Shown here: positions 18,290 to 26,017 of the stretch, piece by piece
Position numbering within the stretch: position 1 is the first letter of the stretch
How the letters are laid out: each line of letters starts with the position of its first letter
Source: an uncultured Bacteroidales bacterium
GTDB taxonomy: Bacteria > Bacteroidota > Bacteroidia > Bacteroidales > UBA932
Assembly (NCBI GenBank): GCA_944326235.1
Contig: CALVDH010000021.1
Span: forward strand, 1 to 53,270
Direction: 5' to 3'
DNA: 53,270 nt
Program-made: the position numbers and the translations under genes
Notes under the pieces: generated by a model
What the model was told of the DNA's origin: nothing
Seen by the model: the letters and a program-made list of their open reading frames with translations, nothing else
Database searches by the model: none

Positions 18290-18640
18290 ATGACTACTTT
18301 TTATATAGCAAAGATTTTAGGCCAGGACCTGATGTCACGTCCATTGGCAGGCGATTTTTATAATTTGATAGAAAATTCGAATGACCCCGAGGTTATTGTA
18401 GATTTTTCAGATGTCCATTTTGCAACGAGAAGCTTTATGGATGAATTTTTTGTGTTGTTTAAGGACAATATGAAAAAAGGCAAAGTGCGTTTGGAAAATC
18501 TGCCCATGGATGTTGATAAAACATTGAAAGCGGTTATGGCGACTCAAAAAAATAAGAAGAAGGTAAGATCAGATGAAACGATAGTCAAGACAAAGGATAT
18601 TCAGGATCTGGAAAATCATTTTGCAGTATTGACGGTATGA
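18290..18640 (+). CDS. STAS-like protein (DUF4325 type)
   Basis: 116 residues. The central segment 'VIVDFSDVHFATRSFMDEFF' has the beta-strand, Asp and helix pattern of STAS proteins and mirrors the N-terminal segment of the gene before it. The DUF4325 family assignment is by resemblance. In anti-sigma switches a STAS protein is the target of a GHKL kinase; the equivalent phospho-acceptor here could be one of the Ser/Thr in 'HFATRSF'. The tail is basic ('QKNKKKVRSDE'). Like its partner it is AT-rich. Probably co-transcribed with the ATPase. Confidence 0.65.
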   Translation: MTTFYIAKILGQDLMSRPLAGDFYNLIENSNDPEVIVDFSDVHFATRSFMDEFFVLFKDNMKKGKVRLENLPMDVDKTLKAVMATQKNKKKVRSDETIVKTKDIQDLENHFAVLTV

Positions 18641-18698
18641 TTTGCAAGGAGTTACAGCTATGTTTGTTTTCATAGTCTGTTTTTGAGATATCACAAGT

Positions 18699-20864
18699 AT
18701 GGAAAGTCTATATGTCAATCATATCGCGGAGCTTATGTCCGTGGCCCCCTGGAGGGTGGAGCATTGTGTAGAACTGATAGCCGAAGGGGCGACCGTACCC
18801 TTCATATCCCGTTACCGTAAAGAGCGTACCGGAGGCCTGGATGAGGCCCAGGTGGCTGAAATCAAGCACTACAGCGCGAAATTCGAAGAGCTGGAGAAGC
18901 GCAAGGCGTCGGTCCTCGAGACCATTGCCTCGCAGGAGAAACTGACTCCGGAGCTGGAGAAGCGGATCAGGGAATGTCTTGACCCCGTGGTCTTGGAGGA
19001 CCTTTATCTGCCTTACCGGCCCAAGCGGCGCACCCGTGCCTCCGTTGCCAAGGAGAAGGGGCTGGAGCCTCTGGCGGCGGCTGTATTTGCCTGCAAGGTT
19101 AAGGATCCTGCCGTCGAGGCGGGCAAATACCTCAATGATGCCGTTCCATCGTCCGAGGAGGCCCTTTCCGGAGCCCGGGACATCATGGCCGAGTGGATTT
19201 CCGAGTCGGTGCCGGTAAGGGAGATGATGCGGCGTTCCTATTCGAAGTACGGGCGGCTGTCGGCGAAGGTTGCTCAGGGCGTAGATGAGGAGAGCGAGGA
19301 GGCCTCGAAATACCGCAATTATTTCAATTTCTCGGAAGATATCTCGCGGGCACCCTCGCACCGGGTGCTGGCTGTGCTGCGCGGGGCGCGTGAGGGGGTG
19401 TTGAGCGTCAAGGTGGATGTGGACAAGGACCGGACGCTGGACCGGATATATTCCTCGGTACTGCGCGGCAAGCCCTCTCCCTCTGATGCCGTCGCACTGG
19501 AGATTGACTACGCCGTGGAGGATTCTTTCAAACGCCTGCTGCATCCCTCGATTGAGAACGAGACCCTGAAGGCGGCCAAGGAAAGGGCAGATATTGAGTC
19601 GATACGGGTTTTCGGGGACAATCTGCGGCAGCTTCTGATGGCCCCGCCTCTCGGACAGAAGCGGGTGTTGGCCATCGACCCCGGTTTCCGCACCGGCTGC
19701 AAGGTGGTCTGCCTGGACGCGCAGGGAGCGCTGCTGCACAACGATACGATATATCCCCATCCGCCGCGCAATGAGCGCACCATGGCGATGAAGAAGATCT
19801 CCAATATGGTGGAGACCTACAGGATAGAGGTGATAGCCATCGGCAACGGCACGGCAGGCCGCGAGACCGAGGCGTTCATCAAGAAGATTGCCCTGCCCGA
19901 GGGTGTCCGTGTCTACTCGGTGAGCGAGGACGGGGCATCGGTCTATTCGGCCTCGCCGGTGGGACGGGAGGAGTTTCCGGAGTACGATGTGACCGTGCGT
20001 GGAGCCGTGTCCATCGGACGGCGCATAATGGACCCTCTGGCCGAGCTGGTGAAGATAGACCCCAAGTCGATAGGGGTGGGACAGTACCAGCACGATGTGG
20101 ATCAGGGGCTTTTGAAAGAGCGTCTGGACGAGGTGGTGGAGAACTGCGTCAACAGTGTGGGGGTCAACCTCAATACCGCTTCCCGGCACCTGCTGGCATA
20201 CGTCTCCGGTGTCGGACCGGCCATGGCCCGCAACATCGTGGAGTACCGGGACGAGCACGGAGCCTTTACCTCGCGCCGGGACCTGCTGCACGTCAAGAGG
20301 CTGGGCGAAAAGGCCTTCGAGCAGTGCGCCGGCTTCCTGCGCATACCGGGGGCAGCAGACCCGCTGGACAACACTGCCGTGCATCCGGAGCGGTATGCGC
20401 TGGTGAAGAGGATGGCCGCCGATGCCGGTGTGGGTGTGGCCGAGTTGATAGCCCGCAAGGACCTGCGCGATGCCGTCGACCTGAAAGCCTATGTGTCCGA
20501 TGAGGTGGGTATGCCGACCCTGACAGACATCATGCAGGAACTGGACAAGCCGGGCCGCGACCCCCGCGCCTCCTACAAGGTGCTGGAGTTCGCCGAGGAT
20601 ATCCACACGATAGAGGACCTTCAGGCCGGTATGGAACTGCCCGGCATCGTGACCAATGTGACCGACTTCGGGGCCTTCGTGGACTTCGGCATCAAGCAGA
20701 ACGGCCTGATTCACGTCTCCCGTATGGGTGCCGCCGGTCCCGACGGACGCCGCCGCCGGGTCGCCCGTCCCTCCGACGTCCTCAAGGTCCACCAGCACGT
20801 CCGCGTCCGCGTCATCGAAGTCGACCTCAAGCGGGGCCGCATCGCGCTGGAGCTCATCGGCTGA
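18699..20864 (+). CDS. tex: Tex-family S1 RNA-binding protein
   Basis: 721 residues, the standard size. The order is the N-terminal Tex domain ('GATVPFISRYRKERTGGLDE'), a YqgF/RuvC-like domain ('VLAIDPGFRTGCKVVCLD'), helix-hairpin-helix motifs ('LLAYVSGVGPAMARNIVEYR' region) and a C-terminal S1 domain ('ELPGIVTNVTDFGAFVDFG'). Tex is a conserved nucleic-acid-binding protein linked to transcription and RNA quality. The ATG at 18699 lies 58 bp after the STAS gene. Confidence 0.96.
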   Translation: MESLYVNHIAELMSVAPWRVEHCVELIAEGATVPFISRYRKERTGGLDEAQVAEIKHYSAKFEELEKRKASVLETIASQEKLTPELEKRIRECLDPVVLEDLYLPYRPKRRTRASVAKEKGLEPLAAAVFACKVKDPAVEAGKYLNDAVPSSEEALSGARDIMAEWISESVPVREMMRRSYSKYGRLSAKVAQGVDEESEEASKYRNYFNFSEDISRAPSHRVLAVLRGAREGVLSVKVDVDKDRTLDRIYSSVLRGKPSPSDAVALEIDYAVEDSFKRLLHPSIENETLKAAKERADIESIRVFGDNLRQLLMAPPLGQKRVLAIDPGFRTGCKVVCLDAQGALLHNDTIYPHPPRNERTMAMKKISNMVETYRIEVIAIGNGTAGRETEAFIKKIALPEGVRVYSVSEDGASVYSASPVGREEFPEYDVTVRGAVSIGRRIMDPLAELVKIDPKSIGVGQYQHDVDQGLLKERLDEVVENCVNSVGVNLNTASRHLLAYVSGVGPAMARNIVEYRDEHGAFTSRRDLLHVKRLGEKAFEQCAGFLRIPGAADPLDNTAVHPERYALVKRMAADAGVGVAELIARKDLRDAVDLKAYVSDEVGMPTLTDIMQELDKPGRDPRASYKVLEFAEDIHTIEDLQAGMELPGIVTNVTDFGAFVDFGIKQNGLIHVSRMGAAGPDGRRRRVARPSDVLKVHQHVRVRVIEVDLKRGRIALELIG

Positions 20865-20885
20865 CGGGAATAGCGGATTTTATTG

Positions 20886-20893
20886 TAAATTTG
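20886..20893 (+). promoter_or_regulatory. Possible -7 element (TAAATTTG) for the TPR regulator
   Basis: TAAATTTG matches TAnnTTTG and ends only 4 bp before the ATG at 20898, which would give a nearly leaderless transcript. No clear -33 TTTG is present. It lies in the 33-bp gap after tex. Confidence 0.4.
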
Positions 20894-20897
20894 CGGT

Positions 20898-22589
20898 ATG
20901 AGAAAACTGTTGCCTTATATCTGCCTTTTCGCGCTGGCCGGATGTCTGTCGGCATGTACCGGAAGTGTGGAGAAAAACGAGACAGAGAATCTGCTGTCAC
21001 GGGCGGAGTCGGTGATGGAGCAGTATCCCGACTCGGCCCTGGCCATTCTGGACACGGTGAGCCGGCAGATGTTGCACGGGCGGGAGCAGACGGCCCGTTA
21101 TTCACTGCTTTACTCCCAGGCTTTGGAAAAGAATGACATACTGCTCGAGACCGACAGTGTGATAGCCCCTGCCGTGCGATACTACAGGCATCACGGGACA
21201 GCAGATGAGAGGCTGCTGACGCAGTACTATTCAGGCTGTATCCGTTGGAATGCCGGAGACTTGGACGAGGCACTGGAGTGCTTCCTGCATGGCGAGCGGT
21301 ATGCGGACAAGGCATCGGACCATCAGGCGGTCGGAAGACTGTACTCGGCGATGAAATCAATTTATTACGAAATATATGAGTTCGCGCGGTCATATGATTA
21401 TGCGCTGAAAGCAGCAGATAGCTATGCCAGATCAAAAGATACCGTTCTTCAAAGCAAGTCACTGATAACAGCGGTGGATGTGGCAGACATCATGGAAATG
21501 GACTCTGCGGCAGACAGTATTATGAGATATGTCCGTGATTCGTTGTGGAAAGGTATGGATGACAGTCAGAGAGGACGCTATTATCTGTCCGGGATTGTCA
21601 GACTGCAGGATACCCGGATAGGGGATGCAATGGACTGCCTGCATGCCTACCTTCGCACTGTTACGGATATTCATGACATCGAATGGGGACTTGTGTCCCG
21701 CGTGTATCTGCTTGCCGGAAAAACCGATTCGGCAAGAGTGGCATTGGATAATTATGAGGTCGCATTTCCGGATTATCAGGAATCAATACAATATCATCTC
21801 CTACAATATCTGATATCAAAGGCGGAAGGCCGCTACAGGCATGCGGTGATTGCCTTGGAAAAGTATATTGACCTGCGGGATAAAGAGGATGAGGTGATTT
21901 ACAGGCAGGACACCCGTTTTGTCGAGGAACGTCTGGAAAATGAGATTCAGCGCCTCCGGCAAAGGTATTCCATATTGTTGCTGTCATCATTGAGTGTAAT
22001 AGTCGTTCTGTTGTTGCTGCATGTCCTGCACCTGTATAGAAAAAAGCTGGAACATAGTAGAGCAGAGATAATTGATAGGGACAATAAAATGTCTGAGATG
22101 ACAAGGCTTTATTCTGTTCTGAAGGACGAAAAGGAAAAACTCGAATCTCTGTCATCCCATACGGCAGATGAAAAATCGATACAATCCATAAATAATGTGT
22201 TGTCATTATTGACATTTATCTCTCTGGAAAAGGAGCGGAGTTTTTCAGACAGAAGTACGGCGGGCAGCCTTAAGCAATTTCTAAACGACAGGAACGCCTT
22301 GATATCGGTCATGCTCGCCTCATATTCTCTCACCCACCATGAATTTGTCCAGAATCTGCGAATGAAAGGTCTGACGAATCAGGAAATAGGATACTGCTGT
22401 CTCTATGCATCCGGTCTTAGTGGTAAAGATATAAGTGTGATTTTCGGAAGTAACAGCCACTATAACATAGCAAGCAGAATCCGCTCTAAAGTAGGACTTA
22501 ATGAAAGGGAGTCGAATCTGTCTTTATACATAAGGTCGTTGCTTTCTCCTGAAAATGAAACAAAAGTCACAGACAATGCCAATAGATGA
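20898..22589 (+). CDS. Transmembrane TPR sensor with C-terminal HTH-like domain
   Basis: 563 residues. A lipoprotein-like signal 'FALAGCLSAC' (Cys20) precedes helical TPR-type repeats (about 30-340), one membrane helix at about residues 357-380 ('ILLLSSLSVIVVLLLLHVLH'), a coiled coil (about 385-425) and a C-terminal region, 'GLTNQEIGYCCLYASGLSGK' followed by 'HYNIASRIRSKVGL', with the spacing of a LuxR/GerE-like HTH. The topology predicts periplasmic sensing and a cytoplasmic DNA-binding end. Such proteins are frequent in Bacteroidales beside propeller lipoprotein and NVEALA peptide genes, as here. The first half is GC-rich and the second half more AT-rich. Confidence 0.75.
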   Translation: MRKLLPYICLFALAGCLSACTGSVEKNETENLLSRAESVMEQYPDSALAILDTVSRQMLHGREQTARYSLLYSQALEKNDILLETDSVIAPAVRYYRHHGTADERLLTQYYSGCIRWNAGDLDEALECFLHGERYADKASDHQAVGRLYSAMKSIYYEIYEFARSYDYALKAADSYARSKDTVLQSKSLITAVDVADIMEMDSAADSIMRYVRDSLWKGMDDSQRGRYYLSGIVRLQDTRIGDAMDCLHAYLRTVTDIHDIEWGLVSRVYLLAGKTDSARVALDNYEVAFPDYQESIQYHLLQYLISKAEGRYRHAVIALEKYIDLRDKEDEVIYRQDTRFVEERLENEIQRLRQRYSILLLSSLSVIVVLLLLHVLHLYRKKLEHSRAEIIDRDNKMSEMTRLYSVLKDEKEKLESLSSHTADEKSIQSINNVLSLLTFISLEKERSFSDRSTAGSLKQFLNDRNALISVMLASYSLTHHEFVQNLRMKGLTNQEIGYCCLYASGLSGKDISVIFGSNSHYNIASRIRSKVGLNERESNLSLYIRSLLSPENETKVTDNANR

Positions 22590-22651
22590 AACTATTTTTT
22601 ATAAGTTGCTGAAAATCAAGAGGGGAATATCGGTATTGATGAAATGAAAGA

Positions 22652-22684
22652 TTTGGAAATGAAATATTCCAAGTGCTATATTTG
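22652..22684 (+). promoter_or_regulatory. Bacteroidetes promoter for the peptide/propeller operon
   Basis: TTTG at 22652-22655 and TATATTTG at 22677-22684 are spaced by 21 nt, a good fit to the -33/-7 consensus. The -7 element ends 18 bp before the ATG at 22703. The gap after the TPR regulator is 113 bp and holds nothing else, so the five downstream genes probably form an operon from this site. Confidence 0.7.
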
Positions 22685-22702
22685 CAAAAACGAATGTAGC
22701 CT

Positions 22703-23089
22703 ATGAAATATTTTATAGCAGTCTCAATTCTCATGACTCTATATATTCCGTTTCTTTATGCGGAAGACATCTCGGCACCGGAAAAGGATAGGACAGAGAT
22801 CGAGCTTAGGAAAGAACAAAATACTGGAAGAGACAAATCCGTATCAATAGTATCGGTAGACGCTTGGATAGATAATCTTTCCGGTCAGATCTCAATAGTG
22901 GCTTCCGGACTCAAAGATGCCTATATCTATGTATATGATGCGAACTCAAATCCCGTCGCGTCAGGTACAGCTTACTTCGGAGAAATCGAAAGCGAGTATC
23001 AGCTGAGTGCTCCGGCTCTGCCGGGCAGGTACTGGCTGATAATTGACAGCCCGATAATTTATGCAGAAGGAACGTTCCAGGTAAAGTAA
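22703..23089 (+). CDS. Small secreted protein, DUF3244-like
   Basis: 128 residues with a signal peptide ending near 'IPFLYAED'. The mature part is a predicted beta-sandwich: 'VDAWIDNLSGQISIVASGL', 'AYIYVYDANSNPVASGT' and 'ALPGRYWLIIDS'. This pattern matches DUF3244, a family of small secreted Bacteroidales proteins of unknown function. It is the first gene after the promoter at 22652-22684 and is 6 bp before the next gene. Confidence 0.7.
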   Translation: MKYFIAVSILMTLYIPFLYAEDISAPEKDRTEIELRKEQNTGRDKSVSIVSVDAWIDNLSGQISIVASGLKDAYIYVYDANSNPVASGTAYFGEIESEYQLSAPALPGRYWLIIDSPIIYAEGTFQVK

Positions 23090-23095
23090 AGGTTT

Positions 23096-23566
23096 ATGAA
23101 AAAGTTATTTATTTTCATCATATTTATATCGCTATATTCTTGTTCTGATGTTAAATCGTATTCAGAAAGTCTCAATAAAATTAATGTCTTTTTATCGGAA
23201 AATGATGGCGTAACGCAGTTCGTAAAAGATGTAAAGTACATGATAATTATTCCAGAACAAGGGTGTGCCGGGTGTGTTTCGGTAGCAGAGGCGTTTTATC
23301 GGGATTACAGTCTTAGAGATGATATAATGTTCGTTTTTTGTAATGTCATGTCATATAAAATGCTTCATAGTAAATTGAATATTAATAACGAGAATACCAT
23401 TGTAGATAGTTCGAATATTTATTTGTCGATGTTGCCTCGTGGGAACAGGATATATCCTAACGTGATAATAATGAAGGAAGGAAAGGCTACGGCTTTAGTA
23501 TCTCAGTCTACTAAAGAATTCGGACTGCGGTCATTGCGTCATCATTTAGAAAACACTAACCCTTAA
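23096..23566 (+). CDS. Lipoprotein with CxxC motif, possibly thioredoxin-like
   Basis: 156 residues with a lipobox ending 'SLYSC' (Cys16). After the linker, 'YMIIIPEQGCAGCVSVAEAF' places a CxxC (Cys57, Cys60) at the end of a hydrophobic strand and before a helix, as in thioredoxin folds. A later strand-like segment, 'YPNVIIMKEGKATALV', could supply the cis-Pro region and the last strands. The function could be thiol-disulfide exchange on the Cys-rich peptide encoded next. This is inference. The gene is strongly AT-rich. Confidence 0.6.
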   Translation: MKKLFIFIIFISLYSCSDVKSYSESLNKINVFLSENDGVTQFVKDVKYMIIIPEQGCAGCVSVAEAFYRDYSLRDDIMFVFCNVMSYKMLHSKLNINNENTIVDSSNIYLSMLPRGNRIYPNVIIMKEGKATALVSQSTKEFGLRSLRHHLENTNP

Positions 23567-23577
23567 ATTCTACAGAT

Positions 23578-23805
23578 ATGAAAAAGAAGATTATCGTAAT
23601 TGCAGCATTTTGTATTGCATTGCTGGCATCTGTTCTTATTGGAGGCATAGTATTGCATGCTTCGAGTCCTAATGGATGTATATCGAAAGGCAAAGAAATT
23701 AATAATGGAAGATGCGTCAATGACGGAAAGAACTTTTTTTGTGCTTCTTTAAGTGGTAAAGACTGTTTCAAGGGAATTTACCCTGGTGAAGTAGTGACCC
23801 AATAA
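23578..23805 (+). CDS. Short Cys-rich exported peptide, NVEALA-like
   Basis: 75 residues. A basic start and hydrophobic helix ('IIVIAAFCIALLASVLIGGI') are followed by a 43-residue tail with four cysteines at about 34, 46, 55 and 63 ('PNGC', 'GRC', 'FFC', 'DC'), enough for two disulfides. Size, topology and setting (between a CxxC lipoprotein and propeller lipoproteins) resemble NVEALA-family peptides of Bacteroidales, but the NVEALA motif itself is absent. It may be a secreted or processed peptide of unknown role. Confidence 0.6.
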   Translation: MKKKIIVIAAFCIALLASVLIGGIVLHASSPNGCISKGKEINNGRCVNDGKNFFCASLSGKDCFKGIYPGEVVTQ

Positions 23806-23813
23806 GCTTAGAT

Positions 23814-24899
23814 ATGAGTATTTACTCACGTGTCTTTTCATTTTTTCTAATGCTTCTTACAAGTGTTTCATGCAACTCAGCAGTCAACACGGAAATAGAA
23901 ACAGTAAGAGGCGCACGCAAGGACTCCCTTGCCCTGGTCAGGCAAGGGGGCTTTTGTTGGGAGCTGGATGAGCGGACTATTCCGGATATTCAGTCTGTAT
24001 CGTATGATGCTGAGTCCGGTACACTGTACTTCTTCAATGCCATTACGAGGAAGATTGAGATGTTCGATATCCGCTCGGGACGGAAGGAGACACTGGTCAA
24101 GCCTCCGGCAATGCCATGGAGCATGAATGTGCTTTCCCGCGATTCGATATATGTGCTCGACCTGGACAATACGAGGATTCTTCTGTTGGATGACGGCGGG
24201 ACTGTGAAGGATACGGTTCCGGTAAACAGAAGTTCCACGTTGCTTCCCGGAAGTTCTGGCCAGCCTTACGTGACCCGTGATGCACTGTATTATGTGGCTG
24301 CCCATTCAAAACGAGAGGTGTCGGCGTATTCGGTGGAACCTGTGAGCGGAGAGGTTCAGCCGCTTATACCGTATCCGGATACCTACAGGAGGAACTTTTA
24401 CGGATATCTGCTCATGAATACCCCCTATTCGACATTCAACCAGGCAAGAGGACTGATTGTGACCGGTTATCCTGTTGACGGCCACATATATGTTTACGAC
24501 GTTGGGGGAAAAACGTTGAGGCGCTATGCTTTGGAAAGCAGGTATCATTCCCGTATAGAGACGGTGCCCAGAAATGTGTTACCTGAAAAGGAGATAGAGT
24601 ATTTCCGGGAGAACACTACTTATGCCAATATTCTATATGACAGATACAGAGATGTTTATTATAGAATAGTCGAGAAAAGTACTCCCATGCCGGGTGTCAA
24701 TCTAAGCAACAGGGCAAAGAAGCTGTCTGTAATCATAGTAGGACCTGATTTTGGGATTTTAGGAGAGACAGATATCTCTGAAGATATGGATGCGTCTTTC
24801 CGGTATACGGCATTTGTCTCGGAGGAGGGCCTTAATCTCCAGTTGCTGACATCGGAGGATGAGCTTTCATTTGCCACTTATATTGTCAAACCGCTTTGA
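23814..24899 (+). CDS. Six-bladed beta-propeller lipoprotein (first copy)
   Basis: 361 residues with a lipoprotein signal ending 'LLTSVSC'. The body shows repeated beta-blade patterns, such as 'IQSVSYDAESGTLYFFN', 'IYVLDLDNTRILLLDDGG' and 'GHIYVYDVGGKTLRRY', as in the DUF4934-type six-bladed propellers common in gut Bacteroidales. These are surface or periplasmic proteins of unknown ligand. It follows the Cys-rich peptide by 8 bp and precedes a related gene, suggesting a duplicated pair. Confidence 0.75.
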   Translation: MSIYSRVFSFFLMLLTSVSCNSAVNTEIETVRGARKDSLALVRQGGFCWELDERTIPDIQSVSYDAESGTLYFFNAITRKIEMFDIRSGRKETLVKPPAMPWSMNVLSRDSIYVLDLDNTRILLLDDGGTVKDTVPVNRSSTLLPGSSGQPYVTRDALYYVAAHSKREVSAYSVEPVSGEVQPLIPYPDTYRRNFYGYLLMNTPYSTFNQARGLIVTGYPVDGHIYVYDVGGKTLRRYALESRYHSRIETVPRNVLPEKEIEYFRENTTYANILYDRYRDVYYRIVEKSTPMPGVNLSNRAKKLSVIIVGPDFGILGETDISEDMDASFRYTAFVSEEGLNLQLLTSEDELSFATYIVKPL

Positions 24900-24912
24900 A
24901 ATTCAATTAACC

Positions 24913-25986
24913 ATGAAAACTGTTAAGTTCTGTTTCCTGATGGCTGTCGCCGTAGTTCTGTCCGCATCCTGCAGCCGGGACGGCATAGTGACTTTGGATA
25001 TTGCATCAGGCATTGCCGCCAAGCCTGACAGGACCGGTATCGAAGCCATTGCAAAAGATATAAGACCGGTGGAATTAAAGGGCGAGGGCCTGTACGATAT
25101 ACGTATATTCGGGGAATCTGACGGGAAGCTGTATGGCAGGACGGCGGATAACATTCTTGCTGTTTTTTCCGAGGACGGGAAGCTGCTTTATTCCTTTGAC
25201 AGGAAGGGCAGGGGCCCCGGGGAATATGTAACACCTTTTTTCCGGTTCGATGGCTTCAGGGACGAGATTATCATTTATGATTTTCAGAACAAAGTGATAC
25301 GTTATGATGCGGAAGGCAACTATATCGATGAGGTAAGGAATGAAGTGACGTCTTCGTTGGCGGATATTGTCCCTCTCGATGACAGCAGTTATGTGGCGAC
25401 GATCATGTCACACCTCAGAAGGGACTCATCCCTGCTTTATCTGGACCGCAATCTGAGTGTCATCGGATCTGCCCTGCCTATATTCAATCAGGCGCAGACT
25501 TCCCAACGAGGTCTGATAGTCGCTGAGCCGATATACGTTTTCAACTCGGATGTGATGTTCATTCCCCGTGCGGAGGATACCTACTACCGCTATGAGGAGG
25601 GAGTGTGGAGACCTTTTCTTAAAATGGGGCAGGGCCGGTACAGGATGCCGGCCGGGCTGTCTGTATCTGTGGGACAATATGAAGAAAAGGGGAAATACAT
25701 GGATGAGATGGGGGCGTATATCGCCGGCCGGTATGTTTTTGTATGTTATGCTTATCACAGTGACCAGTCATATTTTTACGATGTCTATGATATAAAGACA
25801 GGCAAGAGGCTGATTCACAACAGGCGTACGGAGGAAGAGGTGTATGATGACGGTAATGACGGATGGATTCTCAACTATGACGGAATGGAATATGTGATGT
25901 TCCCACACTATGTCAAGGATAATGTAATCTACAGTTCCGTATTCGGTGAGGATGGCACTACGACACTGTTTAGGATAACGTTATAA
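24913..25986 (+). CDS. Six-bladed beta-propeller lipoprotein (second copy)
   Basis: 357 residues from the ATG at 24913; an upstream in-frame start at 24859 would overlap the previous gene and lacks a signal peptide at its very N-terminus. The lipobox is 'VVLSASC'. Blade repeats include 'LYSFDRKGRGPGEYVTPFF', a strong match to the 'GxGPGEY' motif of the propeller lipoproteins, and 'EIIIYDFQNKVIRYDAEGNY'. It appears paralogous to the first copy. It ends the operon at the hairpin at 25990-26014. Confidence 0.8.
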   Translation: MKTVKFCFLMAVAVVLSASCSRDGIVTLDIASGIAAKPDRTGIEAIAKDIRPVELKGEGLYDIRIFGESDGKLYGRTADNILAVFSEDGKLLYSFDRKGRGPGEYVTPFFRFDGFRDEIIIYDFQNKVIRYDAEGNYIDEVRNEVTSSLADIVPLDDSSYVATIMSHLRRDSSLLYLDRNLSVIGSALPIFNQAQTSQRGLIVAEPIYVFNSDVMFIPRAEDTYYRYEEGVWRPFLKMGQGRYRMPAGLSVSVGQYEEKGKYMDEMGAYIAGRYVFVCYAYHSDQSYFYDVYDIKTGKRLIHNRRTEEEVYDDGNDGWILNYDGMEYVMFPHYVKDNVIYSSVFGEDGTTTLFRITL

Positions 25987-25989
25987 ATC

Positions 25990-26014
25990 AAGGGGAGAGC
26001 GGCACTCTCCCCTT
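25990..26014. terminator. Hairpin between convergent propeller gene and ftsH
   Basis: AAGGGGAGAG at 25990-25999 pairs perfectly with CTCTCCCCTT at 26005-26014 around a 5-nt loop. It sits between two convergent stops and can serve both directions. The T tract is weak on either strand (GGTTTATTT on the plus strand). Confidence 0.65.
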
Positions 26015-26017
26015 GGT

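Noticed and set aside
17391..18640. Mobile element boundary around the GHKL/STAS cassette
   Set aside because: The cassette is AT-rich, but no integrase, transposase, direct repeat or tRNA attachment site was found around it.
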